Assembly: GCF_016458235.1 (NCBI RefSeq)
Contig: NZ_JAEMHK010000019.1
Coordinates: 43,849-107,848, forward strand
DNA length: 64,000 bases
Reading direction: 5' to 3'
Origin: Geomonas propionica
GTDB lineage: Bacteria > Desulfobacterota > Desulfuromonadia > Geobacterales > Geobacteraceae
Made by a program: the position numbers and the translations under genes. The stretch's first letter is position 1, and the number at the start of each line of letters is the position of its first letter. Below are positions 27,370 through 35,925 of this stretch, piece after piece. Under the pieces are notes generated by a model. That model did not search any database and was not told where the DNA came from. It saw nothing but the letters and a program-made list of their open reading frames with translations.

Positions 27370-28342
27370 AGAGGCCGGACTGTTCGGCGCGGGTCAGGAA
27401 TTCACGGGCGTCGTCGGGGGCGAAGGAGATGAGGAGCCCCCCCGAGGTCTGCGGGTCGAAAAGCGGCAAGAGGGCGTCGCCGCCGGAGCCCGTCACGTGG
27501 GATTCGTAATGATGGCGGTTTCGGTAGCAGCCGGCGGGGACCATGCCGTCGTGGATCAGGGCGGGGACGCCCGACATGATGGGCACGCGGGACAGTTCGA
27601 TGCGAAAGGTGACCTTTGCGCCGAGGGCCATCTCGCAGGCGTGGCCGATGAAACCGAAACCGGTCACGTCGGTGGCGGCGGTGGCGTTGCAGGCGACCAT
27701 GAGTTCGCAAGCCTTGGCGTTGAGCGCCGTCATCCAGCCGATGGCTTCGGTCGCCAGGGCGTCGTCGATCATCTCGGCCTTGATGGCGGTCGAGACGATG
27801 CCGGTCCCGAGCGGCTTGGTGAGCACCAGGACGTCGCCGGGGCGGGCGGTGCAGTTTCTGACGATGCGGGAGGGATCGATGAGGCCGGTCACCGCCATGC
27901 CGAATTTAAGTTCGTTGTCTTCCACCGTGTGGCCGCCGACCAGGCAGGCGCCCGCCTCCTTGAGCGCGTCGGCGCCGCCGGCCAAGATGGCGGCGAGCAC
28001 GGCGGTGGGGAGCGAGCAGGCCGGGAAGAAGGCGAGGTTCATCGCCGTCACCGGTTTGCCCCCCATGGCGTAGACGTCGGAGAGGGCGTTGGCCGCGGCG
28101 ATGCGGCCGAAGGTGAAGGGATCATCAACGAGCGGCGTGATGATGTCGGTGGTCTCCACCAGGGCAAGGCTCTCCCCTATGCGGTAGATTCCCGCATCCT
28201 CGGCGCCCTCCACACCTACGATGAGGTTGGGGTCGTCCGAGCGGGTTATGTCGCGGATGGCATCTTCCAGGCCCGCCGGGCCCAGTTTGGCAGCTCAACC
28301 CGCCGCCTGCACCATCGTCGTAAGGCGTACCTTATCAGTCAT
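27311..28342 (-). CDS. selD: Selenide, water dikinase SelD, selenocysteine-containing
   Basis: 343 codons from ATG 28342 ([16 protein letters not shown]) with AGGGG upstream. Codon 16 is an in-frame TGA at 28295-28297, in the place of the catalytic Cys17 of E. coli SelD, and the conserved lysine follows three residues later (G-U-A-A-K). The remaining protein (GVGGEDA-like loops, [20 protein letters not shown]) is intact and of normal length. SelD makes selenophosphate for selenocysteine synthesis. A simple ORF search would start at 28213 and lose the active site. It overlaps the ASKHA gene. Confidence 0.93.
28267..28285 (-). promoter_or_regulatory. Bacterial SECIS hairpin for selD
   Basis: Ten bases after the UGA an 8-bp stem (ctgggccc / gggcctgg, with two or three GU pairs) encloses a GGC loop. 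The loop lies 17-20 bases beyond the UGA, the distance expected for a bacterial SECIS element that recruits SelB. Confidence 0.7.
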
Positions 28343-28362
28343 ATAAACCCCTAAAAACCGTT

Positions 28363-28538
28363 AGCCACGGAGAAAATCTGAGGACATCTGAGAAAGGCAA
28401 AACGAATGCAAAACCTAAAACCTTTCACAAGGAGACCATCTGAGGACATCTGAGAACCTCAAAAACTAAAGACTTTGGGGTTAAACCAAAAAGCTTGTTG
28501 GTTTTCTCAGATGTTCTCAGATTTTCTCCGTGGCCAAT
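28363..28538. repeat. Intergenic inverted repeat, 'aaatctgagg' family
   Basis: The outer arms (agccacggagaaaatctgag at 28363-28382 and its complement ending at 28538) pair almost perfectly; an extra copy of the left-arm sequence lies at 28430-28462. It fills the alr-selD gap, 222 bp with no supportable gene. Confidence 0.78.
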
Positions 28539-28563
28539 GGTTTTAGGTTCTGCTTCTCGTGTT

Positions 28564-29703
28564 TTACCCGATATACACCCTGCGTACGCGGCGGGTGGCT
28601 ATGCCGCACATGATCTCGTAGGGGATGGTGCCGGCTTTCTCGGCCAATTCCTCGGCGGTGATGCGATCGCCCATCGGATCGGGACCCAAAAGAGTCACGT
28701 CGTCCCCCACGGCGACGCCCTCGACGTCGGTCACGTCCAGCATGATCCAGTCCATGCACACGGTGCCGGCGACGCGGGCACGCTTGCCGCGGATGAGCGC
28801 CTCACCCTTGTTGGTGAGACTGCGGCAATAACCGTCGGCGTACCCCACCGGAACGCTGGCGATGAGGGCGCGCTTGTCGGCGACGTAACGCCGGCCGTAG
28901 CTGATGCTGGTCCCGGGCTCCACCCACTTGAGCATCGCCACCCGGCTCTTCAGCTTCATGACGGGCAAGGAGGCCATCTCGTCGACGAAATCCCGGGAAG
29001 GGGCGGCGCCGTAGAGGATGATCCCCGGCCGCACCAGGTTGCAATAGGGAAGCTCGGCCGCGAGGATGGCGGCGCTGTTGGCGACATGGACGTAGGCGGG
29101 ATCGAATCCCTGGCGGCGGGCCTCGATGACGGCGGCGTTGAAGCGCTCGGCCTGCAGCTTGGTGAAGGCGAGGCCGTCCGGGTCGCGCTCATCGGCACTG
29201 GCGAAGTGGGAGAAGATCCCTTCCAGCTCCAGGTTCTTGAACTGCTTCAGCTGCTCGAGGAATTCCGGCACCTTGTCCCAGGTGACGCCGAGGCGCCCCA
29301 TGCCGGTGTCGACCTTCAGGTGGATCTTCGCCTTGCGGTAGCACTTGATTTCCAGAGCCGCCCGGTCCAGAGCCGCCGCCTGCTCCAGCGAATAGAGCGC
29401 GGTGGAGATGTTGAGGCCGATGCAGCGCCGCTCCTCGCCGGGGTAAATGCCCCCGAGGATCAGTACCGGGCGGTAGATGCCGCTCATGCGCAGTTGCACC
29501 CCCTCGGCAAGGAAGGCGACCGCGAAAGCATCCACTCCGAGCTTTTCCAGCTCCTCGGAAACGTACTGGAAACCGTGGCCGTAGGCGTCGGCCTTGACCA
29601 CGGCCAAAATGCCGCACCCTTCGGGCACCTTCTTCTGCACCAGGCCGAAGTTGTGCCTGAGTGCGGCGAGATCTATTTCAACAACCGTAGGACGACTGTC
29701 CAT
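28564..29703 (-). CDS. alr: Alanine racemase
   Basis: About 379 residues from ATG 29703; a TTG at 29730 is a weaker alternative. PLP-binding K37 lies in [13 protein letters not shown], the catalytic tyrosine region is in [13 protein letters not shown], and the fold-III barrel motif VDTGMGRLG and the C-terminal MDWIMLDVT are present. The enzyme makes D-alanine for peptidoglycan in the cytoplasm. It is transcribed divergently from the thiamine genes, with a 480-bp intergenic region that holds the TPP riboswitch on the other strand. Confidence 0.95.
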   Translation of the reverse strand: MDSRPTVVEIDLAALRHNFGLVQKKVPEGCGILAVVKADAYGHGFQYVSEELEKLGVDAFAVAFLAEGVQLRMSGIYRPVLILGGIYPGEERRCIGLNISTALYSLEQAAALDRAALEIKCYRKAKIHLKVDTGMGRLGVTWDKVPEFLEQLKQFKNLELEGIFSHFASADERDPDGLAFTKLQAERFNAAVIEARRQGFDPAYVHVANSAAILAAELPYCNLVRPGIILYGAAPSRDFVDEMASLPVMKLKSRVAMLKWVEPGTSISYGRRYVADKRALIASVPVGYADGYCRSLTNKGEALIRGKRARVAGTVCMDWIMLDVTDVEGVAVGDDVTLLGPDPMGDRITAEELAEKAGTIPYEIMCGIATRRVRRVYIG

Positions 29704-29813
29704 CTCGAAATCCCGTATCGGTATATCCAAATGAAATCAGGCCGGGACTCTCCCGGCCAGTGATTTTTCTACCACTTTCGCCCAGGAGTGTAAAGGCAAA
29801 AACCCGAAAGCGA

Positions 29814-29842
29814 TTGACTTTGCAAGAGGATTCCATTATGTT
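29814..29842 (+). promoter_or_regulatory. Sigma-70-type promoter of the thiamine operon
   Basis: TTGACT (29814-29819) and TATGTT (29837-29842) are separated by 17 bp. Transcription would start near 29849, just upstream of the TPP riboswitch. Confidence 0.65.
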
Positions 29843-29862
29843 TACGGCCTCAGCGAAAAGCC

Positions 29863-29947
29863 AGCTAGGGGAGTTCGCCAGAACTGAGACAGGTCGATCC
29901 TGAACCCTTTGAACCTGATCCGGGTCGTACCGGCGTAGGGAAGCGGC
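29863..29947 (+). ncRNA. TPP riboswitch (thi box)
   Basis: The conserved pyrimidine-sensing core aactgagaca and the pyrophosphate-sensing core accctttgaacctgatc, followed by cggcgtagggaagc, are all present in the standard order, with intervening helices. Binding of thiamine pyrophosphate is expected to favour the terminator at 29973-29998, shutting off the downstream thiE-thiD and thiC genes. Confidence 0.93.
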
Positions 29948-29972
29948 GCGTACTCCGACCTTTTCATCGTGA

Positions 29973-29998
29973 GCCGTGACCCCCGTCGCGGCTTTTTT
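29973..29998 (+). terminator. Attenuator terminator of the TPP riboswitch
   Basis: An 8-bp stem (gccgtgac / gtcgcggc, one GU pair) with a cccc loop is followed by six thymines. It lies 26 bases after the riboswitch and 190 bp before the first thi gene. Confidence 0.88.
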
Positions 29999-30023
29999 AT
30001 TTAGAGTGCTAGAACCAGAACCC

Positions 30024-30150
30024 TTCACAGGGAGAAAATCTGAGGAAATCTGAGAACAACTGGAGAACGTCTTTGGTTTAGTCCCCAAAGGCTCTCAGTT
30101 TTTCTCCGTTTTTGTTTTTCTCAGATGTCCTCAGATTTCCTCCTTGTGAG
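30024..30150. repeat. Intergenic inverted repeat, 'aaatctgagg' family
   Basis: Arms ttcacagggagaaaatctga (30024-30043) and the complementary ctcagatttcctccttgtga region (ending at 30150) bracket a central spacer. The element forms the untranslated leader of the thiE-thiD gene, which is why upstream in-frame start codons there are not used in this annotation. Confidence 0.72.
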
Positions 30151-30189
30151 TGGTTTTCGGTTCGGCTTTATGCTTTTTCGAGGTGTGCC

Positions 30190-31644
30190 TTGTTAAGACT
30201 CGTGGTGGACCATAGCGGGAAGGAGCGGCGTGTAGCGGGACTGTACCTGATCACGGACCAGGGCGAACGCCTGGTGCCGCGGGTGCGGGAGGCCCTCGCC
30301 AGCGGCGGCATCGCCCTCTTGCAATACCGCGACAAGGCACGCACCTACGAGGAACGCCTCGCGCTTGGCAGCGACCTGAAACACCTTTGCGCGGAGTTCC
30401 AGGTGCAGTTCATCGTCAATGACGACCTGGAACTGGCGCTGGCGCTCGACGCCGACGGCCTGCACCTGGGCCAGGAGGACGGTGACCCGGCCGCCGCCCG
30501 CGCCGCCCTCGGCCCCAAGAAGCTGATCGGCATCTCCACCCACTCGATCGAGGAGGCGCTCGCCGCACAGGATGCGGGTGCCGACTACATCGGCTTCGGC
30601 TCCCTCTACCCCACCCAGAGCAAGGAAGTCGAACACCTGCAGAGCCCGGAAGCACTAGCCGAGTTGAGGGAAAAGATCCAAATCCCCATCGTGGCCATCG
30701 GCGGCATCACCCGCGACAACGGCTGCGCCGTCATCGACGCCGGCGCGGATTCCATCGCGGTCATCTCCGCTGTCCTTTCGGCACGCTCCCCCGGCCTCGC
30801 CGCGACCGAACTGTCCCTGCTCTTCAACCGCACCATGACCCAACCGCGCGGCGCCGTGCTCACCATCGCCGGCAGCGATTCCGGCGGCGGCGCGGGCATC
30901 CAGGCGGACCTCAAAACAATTACGCTCCTCGGCAGCTACGGCGCCTCGGCGATTACCGCCCTCACCGCCCAGAACACCCGGGGCGTCACCGGCATCCACT
31001 CGTCCCCGCCCGCCTTCCTCGCGGAACAGATCGATGCGGTGCTTTCGGACATTCCCATCGACGTGGTGAAGATCGGCATGCTGTCCTCGCCGGAGAACGC
31101 GGAGATCGTGGCGGACAAGCTGACCGCCTACGAGATGAGGATGGTGGTGCTCGACCCGGTGATGAGCGCCAAAGGGGGCGTGGCGCTCCTCGAGGACGAG
31201 GCGCTCTCGGTGCTGAAGAAAAGACTGGTGCCGCTGAGTTACCTGGTCACACCCAATATCCCGGAGGCGGAGGCCCTCACCGGCCTTACCATCACCGATA
31301 GCGCGGGCATGGAACTCGCCGCCCGCGCGCTGCATCTCATGGGCGCCAAGCACGTGCTGGTCAAGGGGGGGCACCTGACCGAAGGGGTGGTGACCGACAT
31401 CCTCTTCGACGGCAGCGGCTTCACCCGCTTCAGCGCGCCGCGCGTGCTGACCCGCAACACCCACGGCACCGGTTGCACCCTCGCCTCCGCCATCGCTACC
31501 AACCTGGCCCAGGGAGAGCCGCTCCCCAGCGCGATACTCAGGGCCAAGCTGTTCGTGACCCGCGCCATCAAGTTCTCGCAGCCGCTAGGCAAAGGGCACG
31601 GACCGGTGAACCATTTCCTGGCGGCGCGGGACCAGGGGGAGTAA
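30190..31644 (+). CDS. thiED: Thiamine phosphate synthase / HMP-P kinase fusion (ThiE-ThiD)
   Basis: About 484 residues. The N-terminal 210 residues are ThiE (ALLQYRDKARTYEE, FIVNDDLELA, GFGSLYPTQSK, IGGITRDN), which joins the thiazole and pyrimidine. From AVLTIAGSDSGGGAGIQADLK onward it is ThiD, the HMP-phosphate kinase, ending with the NTHGTGCTLASAIA anion hole. Fusing ThiE to ThiD is known in plants and some bacteria. The start is uncertain: TTG 30190 follows GAGGTG, GTG 30202 is possible, and the open frame back to 30112 runs through repeat DNA. The TPP riboswitch controls expression. Confidence 0.92.
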   Translation: MLRLVVDHSGKERRVAGLYLITDQGERLVPRVREALASGGIALLQYRDKARTYEERLALGSDLKHLCAEFQVQFIVNDDLELALALDADGLHLGQEDGDPAAARAALGPKKLIGISTHSIEEALAAQDAGADYIGFGSLYPTQSKEVEHLQSPEALAELREKIQIPIVAIGGITRDNGCAVIDAGADSIAVISAVLSARSPGLAATELSLLFNRTMTQPRGAVLTIAGSDSGGGAGIQADLKTITLLGSYGASAITALTAQNTRGVTGIHSSPPAFLAEQIDAVLSDIPIDVVKIGMLSSPENAEIVADKLTAYEMRMVVLDPVMSAKGGVALLEDEALSVLKKRLVPLSYLVTPNIPEAEALTGLTITDSAGMELAARALHLMGAKHVLVKGGHLTEGVVTDILFDGSGFTRFSAPRVLTRNTHGTGCTLASAIATNLAQGEPLPSAILRAKLFVTRAIKFSQPLGKGHGPVNHFLAARDQGE

Positions 31645-31650
31645 AAGCAT

Positions 31651-31745
31651 CATCCCCTCCCCCGGAGGGGGAGGGATAGGGAGGGGGCGCGTAGCGTCTT
31701 TAGCCTGCATCCCCCCTCCCAGCCTCCCCCCTCCGGGGGGAGGAG
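31651..31745. repeat. REP-like GC-rich palindromic element
   Basis: Two hairpins of ccctccccc / gggggaggg arms (catcccctcccccggag and cccccctcccagcctccc parts) occupy most of the thiED-thiC gap. Similar to the elements at 17172 and 24105. Confidence 0.68.
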
Positions 31746-31827
31746 CTAGCGTGCATCTTGAGATGAATAGTTGTGAAATGATGAATGTATCTAGTTTCTG
31801 CAATAGCAGCCATATAAAGGAGTAGCC

Positions 31828-33138
31828 ATGACCCAGCTGGAATACGCCCGCAAGGGGATCATCACGGACAAGATGAAGACCGCAGCCCTCGCCGAGGGGG
31901 TGGACGCCGAATTCATCCGCGCCGGGATCGCCGCCGGGAACATCATCATCTGCCATAACAACAAGCACGTGAACGGCACGCCGCTCGCCGTGGGCAAGGG
32001 CCTCAGGACCAAGGTCAACGCCAATATCGGCAGCTCCGCCGACGACCTCAATTTCGAGAAGGAGCTGGAGAAGGTACGCGTGGCAGTAGCCAGCGGCGCC
32101 GACGCCATCATGGACCTCTCCACCGGCGGCCCGGTCGACGAGATCCGCCGCGCCGTCATCGCCGAGACTTCCGCCTGCATCGGCACCGTGCCGCTGTACC
32201 AGGCCGCGCTGGACGCGGTGAGAAAGCACAAGAAAGCGATCGTCGAGATGACCGTTGAAGACATCTTCCAGGGCGTCATCAAGCACGCCGAGGACGGCGT
32301 CGACTTCATCACCGTGCACTGCGGCGTGACCCGCTCCACCGTGGAGCGCATGCGCAAGGAAGGTCGCATCATGGACGTGGTTTCCCGCGGCGGCGCCTTC
32401 ACTATCGAGTGGATGGCGCACAACAACGCCGAGAACCCGCTCTACGAGCACTTCGACCGCCTGCTCGAGATCACCAAGGCGTACGACATGACCCTGTCGC
32501 TGGGTGACGGCTTCCGCCCCGGCTGCCTGGCCGACGCCACCGACCGCGCCCAGATCCACGAGCTGATCATCCTGGGCGAACTGACCCAGCGTGCCCAGGA
32601 GTACGGCGTGCAGGTGATGATCGAGGGGCCGGGGCACATGCCGCTGAACCAGATCGAGGCCAACATCCTGCTGCAGAAGCGGCTGTGCCACGGCGCGCCG
32701 TTCTACGTGCTGGGACCGCTGGTCACCGACATCGCCCCGGGCTACGACCACATCACCTCCGCCATCGGCGGGACCATCGCCGCCGCGGCCGGTGCCGACT
32801 TCCTCTGCTACGTGACGCCGTCCGAGCACCTGAAGCTCCCGAGCGTCGAGGACGTGCGTGAAGGGGTGATGGCGTCGCGCATCGCCGCCCACGCCGCCGA
32901 CATCGTCAAAGGGGTCAAGGGGGCCATCGAGAAGGACAACCAGATGGCGCGCTGCCGCAAGAAGCTCGATTGGGAAGGGCAGTTCGCCCTGGCCATCGAC
33001 CCGGTCAAGGCGCGTCGCCTGCGCGAGGAGTCCGGCGTTGCCGACCACGGCGCCTGCACCATGTGCGGCGAGTTCTGCGCCTACAAGGTGATGGACGACG
33101 CCACCGAGCGCGAGCGCGCCAACGCCGCCTGCGCCTAG
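31828..33138 (+). CDS. thiC: Phosphomethylpyrimidine synthase ThiC
   Basis: A 436-residue ThiC with AAGGAG upstream of the ATG. It contains the C-terminal iron-sulfur motif C-x2-C-x4-C (CTMCGEFC), which places SAM cleavage, and the conserved [13 protein letters not shown] and [11 protein letters not shown] blocks. It converts aminoimidazole ribotide to HMP-phosphate, the substrate for the ThiD half of the upstream fusion. The pair shares the TPP riboswitch, and a strong terminator follows 50 bp later. Confidence 0.97.
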   Translation: MTQLEYARKGIITDKMKTAALAEGVDAEFIRAGIAAGNIIICHNNKHVNGTPLAVGKGLRTKVNANIGSSADDLNFEKELEKVRVAVASGADAIMDLSTGGPVDEIRRAVIAETSACIGTVPLYQAALDAVRKHKKAIVEMTVEDIFQGVIKHAEDGVDFITVHCGVTRSTVERMRKEGRIMDVVSRGGAFTIEWMAHNNAENPLYEHFDRLLEITKAYDMTLSLGDGFRPGCLADATDRAQIHELIILGELTQRAQEYGVQVMIEGPGHMPLNQIEANILLQKRLCHGAPFYVLGPLVTDIAPGYDHITSAIGGTIAAAAGADFLCYVTPSEHLKLPSVEDVREGVMASRIAAHAADIVKGVKGAIEKDNQMARCRKKLDWEGQFALAIDPVKARRLREESGVADHGACTMCGEFCAYKVMDDATERERANAACA

Positions 33139-33190
33139 TTATCCCGCAAAATCGTAGGGGCGAATAATCATTCGCCCGCCGTTGCCCCAC

Positions 33191-33231
33191 AAAAAAGCCG
33201 CTGCCCAATCCAATGGGACAGCGGCTTTTTT
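33191..33231. terminator. Bidirectional rho-independent terminator after thiC
   Basis: aaaaaagccgctg.ccc and ggg.cagcggctttttt form a long stem with T-runs on both strands, between thiC (plus) and the histidine kinase gene (minus, ending at 33397). Confidence 0.92.
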
Positions 33232-33236
33232 AAACC

Positions 33237-33356
33237 TTCAACGCAAAGACGCCAAGGCGCGGAGGCGCAAAGACAAGGGGAACCGACCAGCATGTGGGTG
33301 TGAAAAATATTCCTGCTTTTCTTTGCGCCTCTGCGGCTTTGCGTCTTTGCGTTGAG
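33237..33356. repeat. Intergenic inverted repeat, 'acgcaaag' family
   Basis: Left arm ttcaacgcaaagacgccaag (33237-33256) and the complementary right arm ending gtctttgcgttgag (33356) form an imperfect long hairpin. Related to 14697-14815. Confidence 0.75.
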
Positions 33357-33396
33357 GCTCTGGGGGTTACGCTACACCTGCCGCTGTAGCCTTGAA

Positions 33397-34851
33397 TCAG
33401 ACTTCCGCGGTGACCTTGTTTTTAAGGGAGGGATGCTGGGGGAAATGGAGCGTGATGGCGGTCCCGTGCCCGGGGCGACTCCAGGCGGAGACGTCGCCGT
33501 TATGCATCTCCATGATCGCCTTCACGATGGCGAGCCCGAGGCCGGTGCCGCTGTGCTGTGAGCCGGCTTTGGCCCGGTAGAACCGGTCGAAAAGAAAGGG
33601 AAGATGTTCGGAGTAGATGCCGCAGCCCGTATCGGTCACGACGATATCGACCTCGCCGTTACTCCCCTTGGAAGAGGAAATGGAGATTTCGCCTCCGGCC
33701 GGCGTGTAGGTGATGGCGTTGCTGATCAGGTTGCTGAGAGCCCGGCGGAACAGGGTCCGGTCCCCCCAGAAGGAGGCGTCGACGCTGTGAAGGAGCGTGA
33801 TCCCGGCGGAGCTGGCTTCATCGGAGAAGTAATCCACCACCTCCTCGACCTCGGCTCCGGCGTCGAGTTTCTCGAACATGAGATCGTTTTTCTCGTTGTC
33901 GGCGCGGGCCAGGAAGAGGAGCTTGTCGATCACCGCCGCCAGCCGTTCGTACTCGGTCAGGCTGGAGGAGATGATATCCTGGTACTCCTCGGGGGTCCGA
34001 TCCTGGGAGAGGGCGATCTCGGCCTCCAGCATCAGGTTGTTGATCGGCGTGCGCAACTCGTGGGCAAGGTTTCCCGAGTAGTGAGTGAGCCTCTGGAAGG
34101 AGTTCTCCAACCGCGCCATCATGGCGTTGACCGACTCGATCACGGGTTGCATCTCGTGCGGAAAGCGGTCCGCCTCCAGCCGCGTGTTGAGCCGGCTGCC
34201 GGTGATGTTCTTGATCGAGCCGCTCAGTTCGTCCAGGGGCTTCAGTCCGCGTTTCACGACGATGTAGGAACTGGGGATGGCGAAGAGGAAGGCTCCCAGC
34301 CCAAACAGGAAGAGATAGAGACGATATACCCCGATCAGTTGGTCGTGCTCGGCCAGATCTATGCCTATCTGCAGGACCCAGCCACGGGCCTCTGAGTTGG
34401 GATCGGTGAGTCGCGCGGTCCGCAGCAGGTAGTTGGCGCCGTTGGCCTGGAACTTTCTGGACCTGGAATCACCGACGGGAGGGAAGGCGGAGACGGGCAG
34501 AACGTCCCTCATGTTCGGACAGTCCACGATGATCTTGCCGGTGGGGTCCACGATGCGCATCAGGATACAGTTGGTCGGGGCGTCTTGCCCCCGCTCTTCC
34601 GCCTGCATCACCTGCCGGATGGCGTTAAGGCCGGAGGGGGTTCCGAGCAGGGCGCGCACCGAGGTGATCTCCCCCTGCAGCTGCTCCGAGCCGGACACGT
34701 TGATGTGATGCACCAGTTTCAAGTACAGCAAAAAGGCGCACAGGGTGAAGCCGACGACGATGGAAATGATGTACAGCACGGCCAGATTGTGAGCCATGGA
34801 CCGATTTTTGCGCCCGATGGTTTCCTCCGGGGCAGCAGGGGTATCACTCAT
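33397..34851 (-). CDS. Sensor histidine kinase, CusS-like
   Basis: A 484-residue kinase. One transmembrane helix at about residues 22-45, a periplasmic sensor region to about 172, a second helix at about 174-198, a HAMP linker, and then HisKA with phospho-acceptor H264 (NLAHELRTPINN). The ATPase domain has NLISNAITYTP (N box), DTGCGI (G1) and GTGLGLAIVK (G2). It lies downstream of the response regulator with an 8-bp overlap. The layout resembles heavy-metal sensing kinases, but the sensory region has no clear metal cluster, so the signal is unknown. Confidence 0.9.
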   Translation of the reverse strand: MSDTPAAPEETIGRKNRSMAHNLAVLYIISIVVGFTLCAFLLYLKLVHHINVSGSEQLQGEITSVRALLGTPSGLNAIRQVMQAEERGQDAPTNCILMRIVDPTGKIIVDCPNMRDVLPVSAFPPVGDSRSRKFQANGANYLLRTARLTDPNSEARGWVLQIGIDLAEHDQLIGVYRLYLFLFGLGAFLFAIPSSYIVVKRGLKPLDELSGSIKNITGSRLNTRLEADRFPHEMQPVIESVNAMMARLENSFQRLTHYSGNLAHELRTPINNLMLEAEIALSQDRTPEEYQDIISSSLTEYERLAAVIDKLLFLARADNEKNDLMFEKLDAGAEVEEVVDYFSDEASSAGITLLHSVDASFWGDRTLFRRALSNLISNAITYTPAGGEISISSSKGSNGEVDIVVTDTGCGIYSEHLPFLFDRFYRAKAGSQHSGTGLGLAIVKAIMEMHNGDVSAWSRPGHGTAITLHFPQHPSLKNKVTAEV

Positions 34852-35521
34852 CGCGGTCCTCTAGGACGTAGCCCACGCCGCGCACGGTGTGGATCAGCTT
34901 CTTGTCGAAGGGGCCGTCCACCTTGGCCCGCAACCCCGCCAGCTTCACATCCACGATCTTCAGGTTGGCGTCGAAGCCGAGGTTCCAGACCGCCTCGGCG
35001 ATGCGCAGCCGCGACTGCACCTCCCCGGAGCGGCGGATCAGCATGGAGAGGAGCGCGAACTCCTTGGGGGTCAGCTCCAGATGCTTGCCGGCGCGGGTCG
35101 CCTTGCGGGCGAAGAAGTTGACGGTGAGGTCGGCCACCTGCACCTCGTCCTGCTGCAGCACCTGCCCCCGGCGCAAAAGCGCTTGGATCCGGGCACAAAG
35201 CTCGCCGAAGGAGAACGGTTTGACCAGGTAGTCATCCGCCCCGGACTGCAGGCCGCAGATCCGGTCGTGCACCTCGTCACGTGCGGTGAGCATGATGACC
35301 GGCGTGCTCTTCCCCGATTGGCGCAGCCTCTTCACCACCTCGAAACCGTCGATGCCGGGGAGCATCAGGTCAAGGATGATCAGTTCGTACGACTTCTCCC
35401 GTGCCAGGGCGAGCCCGCGCAGACCGTCGCCGGCGATGTCGGCGTTGATGCTGACCTCCGCCAACCCCTTCCTCAACTGCTCCGCGGTCTTCTCGGAATC
35501 TTCAATGATCAGGAAATTCAT
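34844..35521 (-). CDS. OmpR/CusR-type response regulator
   Basis: A 225-residue regulator. The receiver domain carries the acidic pair EDSE at 7-10, phospho-acceptor D51 (LIILDLMLPG), the conserved threonine in IMLTARD and lysine in YLVKPFS. The C-terminal winged helix (LELTPKEFALLSMLI, then VRGVGYVLE) is OmpR-type. It is the cognate partner of the overlapping kinase gene and probably controls local promoters. Confidence 0.93.
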   Translation of the reverse strand: MNFLIIEDSEKTAEQLRKGLAEVSINADIAGDGLRGLALAREKSYELIILDLMLPGIDGFEVVKRLRQSGKSTPVIMLTARDEVHDRICGLQSGADDYLVKPFSFGELCARIQALLRRGQVLQQDEVQVADLTVNFFARKATRAGKHLELTPKEFALLSMLIRRSGEVQSRLRIAEAVWNLGFDANLKIVDVKLAGLRAKVDGPFDKKLIHTVRGVGYVLEDRDE

Positions 35522-35555
35522 GCCAGAACCTTTCGTACGTTAAGCCCGGAGTTCC

Positions 35556-35909
35556 TCAACTGAATGCCGTGCAGTAACCCCAATAACTCCCGCCGCCTAT
35601 GACGACAAAGAGCACCACGTGCTTGATCACCAGCATCTTGCGCCTGGTCCTCTCGGTTTCAGCACCGTAGAAGTTGTCCACGTAGGTAAAGCTGCGCATC
35701 CCGCCGGTGGCGAAGATGAGTATTGCCGCGCCCACGCTGTTCCAGAAGAAAAAACGCTCTATCTGCGCCAGGGTCCCGGCGACCGGCGGCGCCTCCAGCC
35801 GAAAGCCATGCAAAAGACGGACGGCGATCAGCGCGGAGAGCCAATACCCGGTCATGAAATCGTGCACGAAGCCGTTCAACACCACGGCGATCTTTTTCAC
35901 TTTATCCAT
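35556..35909 (-). CDS. Small three-helix membrane protein, function unknown
   Basis: A 117-residue protein from ATG 35909 (MDKVKKIAVV) after GAGGAG; the longer frame to 35969 overlaps the radical SAM gene and is rejected. Hydrophobic helices are predicted at about 20-38, 52-70 and 93-113. Histidines H16, H34 and H97 sit near helix ends, so heme or metal binding is possible, but no family is recognised. It lies between a radical SAM gene (16 bp) and the response regulator (34 bp), suggesting one transcript. Confidence 0.7.
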   Translation of the reverse strand: MDKVKKIAVVLNGFVHDFMTGYWLSALIAVRLLHGFRLEAPPVAGTLAQIERFFFWNSVGAAILIFATGGMRSFTYVDNFYGAETERTRRKMLVIKHVVLFVVIGGGSYWGYCTAFS

Positions 35910-35925
35910 GCTCTCCTCGCCCGCG

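Noticed and set aside
28213..28342. selD as a frameshifted or truncated pseudogene
   Set aside because: The single in-frame stop is UGA exactly at the catalytic cysteine position, followed by a SECIS-like hairpin, and the rest of the frame is intact.
30112..30189. An N-terminal extension of the ThiE-ThiD fusion to 30112
   Set aside because: This stretch is the right arm of an intergenic inverted repeat and encodes no conserved ThiE sequence.
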